Origin: Hyphomicrobiales bacterium
Lineage (GTDB): Bacteria > Pseudomonadota > Alphaproteobacteria > Rhizobiales > Rhizobiaceae
Reading direction: 5' to 3'
Assembly: GCA_900473745.1 (NCBI GenBank)
Contig: UCMW01000009.1
Span: 62,001-126,000 of the forward strand
Length of the DNA stretch: 64,000 nt
In this document: positions 60,746 through 64,000 of the stretch, piece by piece
Position numbering within the stretch: position 1 is the stretch's first letter
Layout of the letters: the number at the start of each line of letters is the position of its first letter
Position numbers and translations under genes: made by a program
The notes under the pieces: model-generated
The model's database searches: none
What the model was told of the DNA's origin: nothing
What the model saw: the letters and a program-made list of their open reading frames with translations, nothing else

Positions 60746-61705
60746 TCACCCCATCTTCGGCCGGAAATCCTCGTCTCCCCAATGGCGCGGGCGGGATCTG
60801 GAAGGCGGTGGGGCGTAGTGGCGGGCGAGGGAAAGAAGGGCGGCCCGCAGCATGAGCTTGGCGGATCGGGCAGGCCATTGGCGTTCGCGCTCGACGGTTT
60901 CCAGGCCCTTGCCGAAGCAACAGACATCGAGGGCGACGCCGGAGAGTTCCGGGCCCATGGCTTCGACGGCGCGGGCAATGCGGGTTCGGGCGGCGAGCCT
61001 GTTGTCCGCAAGCTCCACGGCAGGCGGCGGGGCGCCTTTCGCGCGGGCCGAGAGCCGGGGCTCCCAGCTTGCCGTGATGCGGGGCTGAAGGCCGGCGAAA
61101 TCGAAGTCGGCGGCGAGGCGTTCCCCGGCGGAAACGGCATCCTGGGACAGGAAGCTGCGGCCATCCTTCTCCCTCAGGCGCAGAAGTGGAAAGAGCGGCG
61201 ATTGCTGCAGGTTGCGGCGCACGGCCTGACGCCCCGCGGCGGTCACCAGCGTTTCGAGCGCAATCTGACGATGCTGGCTTGAATGGGCCTCGTCGGGCAG
61301 ATCGCAGAGATCGCGACGTAGCCAGGCCGCCGTCTCGGGGGTGGCGATCAAGCCTTCGGGGGAAGATGCGAGCAGACCGTCTGCAATCAGGCGGGCGACG
61401 AGTTCCGGGTCCGGACCTGCCGTTTCAGCCAGCGGGTGATCCACGTCCGACGGGGAGACAGGATCGCCATGGGGTCGGTGTGCAAGCGGACCGGTGAGTG
61501 CGCGGCGGAGGATCTGGCGGATCTGTTTGCGCTCGGCGCGGGAAAGGCTGCCGGGAGGCGCATAAATGGCGGTCGTGCGCGACACTTTTTGGCTGGACGC
61601 ATCTTGCGAAGGAGTATGCATGGCGTCGCTGTCCTTCGCTTGTGCCCGGGCGCGTCCGGACTGACGGATGCCGTGCGGCTGGTCGATGTTCTTCTCCTGC
61701 GTCAT
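60746..61705 (-). CDS. DUF6456 protein
   Basis: 319 residues. The C-terminal half is the DUF6456 domain: SFLSQDAVSAGERLAADFDFAGLQPRITASWEPR and LDVCCFGKGLETVERERQWPARSAKLMLRAALLSLARHY. The N-terminal half resembles a winged-helix region (DPELVARLIADGLL, TPETAAWLRRDL). Probably a DNA-linked regulator. It starts 14 bp after the HTH gene with GGGGAGG upstream, so the two form an operon. Confidence 0.82.
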   Translation of the reverse strand: MTQEKNIDQPHGIRQSGRARAQAKDSDAMHTPSQDASSQKVSRTTAIYAPPGSLSRAERKQIRQILRRALTGPLAHRPHGDPVSPSDVDHPLAETAGPDPELVARLIADGLLASSPEGLIATPETAAWLRRDLCDLPDEAHSSQHRQIALETLVTAAGRQAVRRNLQQSPLFPLLRLREKDGRSFLSQDAVSAGERLAADFDFAGLQPRITASWEPRLSARAKGAPPPAVELADNRLAARTRIARAVEAMGPELSGVALDVCCFGKGLETVERERQWPARSAKLMLRAALLSLARHYAPPPSRSRPRHWGDEDFRPKMG

Positions 61706-61719
61706 GATCTCGCCTCCCC

Positions 61720-62160
61720 TCAGATGCGCCGGCCGGCGAGCAGGTGCACGGCGCTCGCCATGCGCTCGACAATCGCGACGAAGGTGTCATAGGCGCGGTC
61801 GTCGCGGCGGTCTTCCACCATGCGGCAGGCATGGCCGACCGTGGAGCGATCGCGACCGAAGGCTTCCGCCACCTCTCCCATGGGCATGGAATAGGCGACA
61901 TGGCAGACATACATCGCCACCTGGCGCACATGGCTCGTCGCCCGTCGTCCAGGATCCTGGTCGCTTTCGAGACCGGTGGAGCGCAGCAGTTCCTCCGTCA
62001 ACTGGCGCACGATCATGCAGAGAAGACGCCGTTCGGGAGTGAGAGGCCGCAGGCTCGTCCCGTCCGAATGAGAGGCTTCCGTTTCGCCGGCGTCCCATTC
62101 GAGCGGGAGGCCTGCCGGCAAACTTGGCGTTTGGGGTGGAGAGGAAGGATCGACGGTCAC
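61720..62160 (-). CDS. HTH protein with DnaA C-terminal-like domain
   Basis: 146 residues. RQVAMYVCHVAYSMPMGEVAEAFGRDRSTVGHACRMVEDRRDD is the DnaA domain IV-type helix-turn-helix (DRSTV at the recognition helix). No ATPase domain. The N-terminal 45 residues are Pro/Ser-rich. It may bind DnaA-box-like DNA. GTG start at 62160 with GAGGTG upstream. Operon with the DUF6456 gene. Confidence 0.85.
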   Translation of the reverse strand: MTVDPSSPPQTPSLPAGLPLEWDAGETEASHSDGTSLRPLTPERRLLCMIVRQLTEELLRSTGLESDQDPGRRATSHVRQVAMYVCHVAYSMPMGEVAEAFGRDRSTVGHACRMVEDRRDDRAYDTFVAIVERMASAVHLLAGRRI

Positions 62161-62320
62161 GGCGCACCTCGTAATAGGATTTTCTTCCTATCAAAGCTAG
62201 CAGACCTGACCGGTTTTTGAACCCCATGGATTTAGGGGTGTAGACATTTCAAGTTTCCGGCACGAGACTTCTACAACGCCTCATCAGAGGAGGCTGATTA
62301 ATTTCCTATTCACAAATACG

Positions 62321-62346
62321 AAAAAGGCCGGTCGCAGGACCGGCCT
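62321..62346 (-). terminator. Intrinsic terminator after mucR
   Basis: On the minus strand GGCCGGTC-CTGC-GACCGGCC followed by TTTTT, 35 bp after the mucR stop. Confidence 0.9.
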
Positions 62347-62380
62347 CGTCTTCCGCATGCCGCAAGCGGCGGTGCCTGGC

Positions 62381-62809
62381 TTATTTGGCGCGCTTGCGGC
62401 GCTGGCCGAGGCCCATTTCCTTGGCGAGGCGCGAGCGCGCTTCTGCATAGGCCGGGGCGACCATCGGATAGTCGGCCGGCAGGCCCCACTTCTCGCGATA
62501 TTCTTCCGGGGTCATGTTGTAATGGGTCATCAGGTGACGCTTGAGCGACTTGAACTTCTGACCATCCTCGAGGCAGATCAGGTAGTCGTCCTCGATCGAC
62601 TTGCGGATCGGAACCGGAGGCTTCGGCTTTTCGACGACAGCCGGCACCGGGGTTGGTGAAGCTGTGCTGTTCAGAGCCTGATGGACATCGGCGATCAGGG
62701 TTGTCAGGTCGCTGACCTGAACCATGTGGTTGCTGACATAAGCCGAGACGATATCGGCGGTCAGTTCCACCAGCAACTGCTGGCTGGGACCCTGTTGGAC
62801 TTCACTCAT
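62381..62809 (-). CDS. mucR: Ros/MucR zinc-finger transcriptional regulator
   Basis: 142 residues. [39 protein letters not shown] contains the prokaryotic C2H2-type zinc finger, and the N-terminal [19 protein letters not shown] is the oligomerisation region. MucR/Ros act as H-NS-like silencers controlling exopolysaccharide, motility and cell-cycle genes, and repress their own genes. The AT-rich 400 bp upstream fits autoregulation. Confidence 0.93.
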   Translation of the reverse strand: MSEVQQGPSQQLLVELTADIVSAYVSNHMVQVSDLTTLIADVHQALNSTASPTPVPAVVEKPKPPVPIRKSIEDDYLICLEDGQKFKSLKRHLMTHYNMTPEEYREKWGLPADYPMVAPAYAEARSRLAKEMGLGQRRKRAK

Positions 62810-63216
62810 TCAAATCTCCTGTTCAATTCCCGCGCGGATCCGCCGTCCGCGCAGACAATAGTTCAAATCCCTCCCGTATCGCCAAGTGGATACGGAAGAT
62901 GAAAGTTCCCCACGAAGATCACCAGATTTCAAGAGACGGCCCCCAAACCGTCCCTCCTGCATCGTCTGTTACGACGAAGATCAGGTCTTTGCGCAGGCCG
63001 ATATCCGAAACTCAACTTCGCATATAAACCGCAAACGCAACAGATCAGCGCTCTCAAAAGTGAATTATCACTCTTACTGCAAATGTCCACCTGATATTTC
63101 AACTAGATTTGACGGGTATAAATCTTTTTTATTCGACGTTAGTTTAGTTTGCACTGCAACCGAAAGCAGCGATTTCATTAGAAACATAAATTCAACCGGC
63201 ATTAACAGCGGCGTAA
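62810..63216. other. AT-rich mucR upstream region
   Basis: No gene. From about 63000 to 63220 the sequence is strikingly AT-rich with many TA steps (for example ATAAATCTTTTTTATTCG), unlike the rest of the window. Candidate MucR-binding silenced region and mucR promoter. Confidence 0.5.
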
Positions 63217-63546
63217 TTATCCCATCATATCGTCACGTACCGATACGGACGACAGTTTGTAGCCGACTTTGTGGGCTGCGCGCGCGAGAAGATGGGCTGA
63301 AATCGGGGCCGTCAGCACGAAAAACACGATGCCCGCCAGCGCCCGTCCGAAGGTCGCGCCATCGGCCGCATGCAGGCCGACTGCGAGCAGGAGCAGGCCG
63401 GACCCGACCGTGCCGGCCTTGGAGGCCGCATGCATGCGGGTGTAGAGATCCGGCAGGCGGTTGACGCCGATCGCGGCAACCAGCGAGAACAGGGCACCGC
63501 CAATCATCAGAACGGCAACGGCGAGAGCAGCGAGAAGCGAGATCAT
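63217..63546 (-). CDS. phaG: Cation/proton antiporter subunit G (PhaG/MnhG)
   Basis: 109 residues with three membrane helices. [32 protein letters not shown] is the MnhG/PhaG signature. Part of the multi-subunit Mrp-type Na+ or K+/H+ antiporter. It starts by overlapping the F subunit stop by 4 bp and is the last gene of the operon. Confidence 0.92.
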   Translation of the reverse strand: MISLLAALAVAVLMIGGALFSLVAAIGVNRLPDLYTRMHAASKAGTVGSGLLLLAVGLHAADGATFGRALAGIVFFVLTAPISAHLLARAAHKVGYKLSSVSVRDDMMG

Positions 63547-63974
63547 TTGGTCTCCTTGCCGCGTGGTGCGGCCGGTTTGCTTGCCTTGCGCGGCTTGTCC
63601 GTCTTCTTCGTCTTCACCGGCCTCGACGAGGCGGGTTTGGCCGCAGCCCTGGTCAAAACCGGAGCGGGACCGAACTCAACATCCTCCCCCTCCCCGACAC
63701 GGCCGCGGGCCAGGACGAAGCGGGCGAAGGCGACAGTCGCGAGGAAACCGACAAGGCCGAGCGCGATGGCGATATCGATATAGAGCGTGTAGCCGGTTCT
63801 GAGCGCGATGACGGCGATGAAGCCGATGACGATGCCGATCAGCATGTCGAGCGCGATGATGCGATCAGGCAGGGTCGGGCCGACCACGGCGCGGTAGACG
63901 GTGAGCAACAACGCAACGACCAGGATCGCGATGGCGGTGACGGAAGCGTATTCGACGATGAGTTCAGGGGTCAT
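63543..63974 (-). CDS. phaF: Cation/proton antiporter subunit F (PhaF/MnhF)
   Basis: 143 residues. Three helices and the signature [19 protein letters not shown], then [22 protein letters not shown], are MnhF/PhaF. The C-terminal 45 residues form a long Lys/Pro/Ala-rich tail ([20 protein letters not shown]) not found in typical 90-residue members. Operon with E and G subunits. Confidence 0.92.
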   Translation of the reverse strand: MTPELIVEYASVTAIAILVVALLLTVYRAVVGPTLPDRIIALDMLIGIVIGFIAVIALRTGYTLYIDIAIALGLVGFLATVAFARFVLARGRVGEGEDVEFGPAPVLTRAAAKPASSRPVKTKKTDKPRKASKPAAPRGKETK

Positions 63975-64000
63975 CAGGCAAAGGCCTCCATGATCTTCTT
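63974..64000 (-). CDS. phaE: Cation/proton antiporter subunit E, 3' end only
   Basis: The last eight codons (KKIMEAFA, then TGA) of the gene before phaF, cut by the window edge. The stop is adjacent to and overlaps the phaF ATG region. Identity is inferred from operon order and the IMEAF-type ending. Confidence 0.65.
   Translation of the reverse strand, partial: KKIMEAFA

Overview
This window looks like chromosomal DNA of a member of the Rhizobiaceae (Rhizobium/Agrobacterium/Shinella/Ensifer relatives). Coding sequence is GC-rich, and the window carries a cycHJKL-type cytochrome c maturation operon, a FeuN-FeuP-FeuQ-like signalling operon, a Ros/MucR zinc-finger regulator, a Pha/Mnh-type antiporter, DUF5330/DUF6456/DUF2336 proteins and abundant rhizobial palindromic intergenic elements. 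Assignments come from reading translated sequence and motifs; no database search was run.

Layout. 1-5.6 kb: end of a sensor kinase, then ccmI-ccmE-ccmF-ccmH (minus strand), preceded by an FNR/FixK-like box. 5.6-8.4 kb: 17-kDa-antigen-like lipoprotein and feuQ-feuP-feuN. 8.65-30.8 kb: a complete but scattered gene transfer agent (GTA) structural cluster on the minus strand. Going downstream from its promoter it holds g1 TerS-like, g2 terminase, g3 portal, g4 protease, g5 capsid, g6, g7, a 64-aa ORF, g8, g9 major tail, g10, g10.1, g11, g12, g13, g14 and g15, plus a GH19 endolysin-like and a holin-like gene. Unrelated genes sit between the modules: a Doc/Fic toxin-antitoxin pair, a Dabb protein, AlkB, a PAP2 phosphatase, an MFS exporter and a 41-aa gene. 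Most junctions are filled by MITE-like palindromic repeats. The distal gene g15 is frameshifted, and the g1 leader holds an intrinsic terminator between promoter and start codon.

30.9-36.0 kb: an AT-rich DUF3800 gene, two gene remnants, and a copper module (copZ, cueR, copA with a recognisable CueR promoter). 36-38 kb: ParE-type and MazEF toxin-antitoxin pairs, a GNAT enzyme and a YcgN-like protein. 38.8-42.6 kb: a class A penicillin-binding protein and a membrane diguanylate cyclase. 42.7-53.5 kb: mostly small conserved proteins, a methyltransferase, an NAD-dependent epimerase, an HD-GYP protein, DUF1214/DUF1254 and DUF2336. 53.5-62 kb: HigBA, a soluble chemoreceptor, a histidine kinase overlapping a peptidoglycan-binding protein, DUF5330, SufE, a PIN toxin-antitoxin pair, and DUF6456 with a DnaA-C-like HTH protein. 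62.3-64 kb: mucR and the end of a phaEFG/mnhEFG antiporter operon cut by the window edge.

The main themes are a GTA cluster broken up by host genes and mobile palindromes, six toxin-antitoxin or TA-like pairs within 35 kb, and several places where palindromic repeats have entered reading frames (ccmH, copA, the MFS gene). No tRNA, rRNA, CRISPR array, integrase or transposase was recognised.
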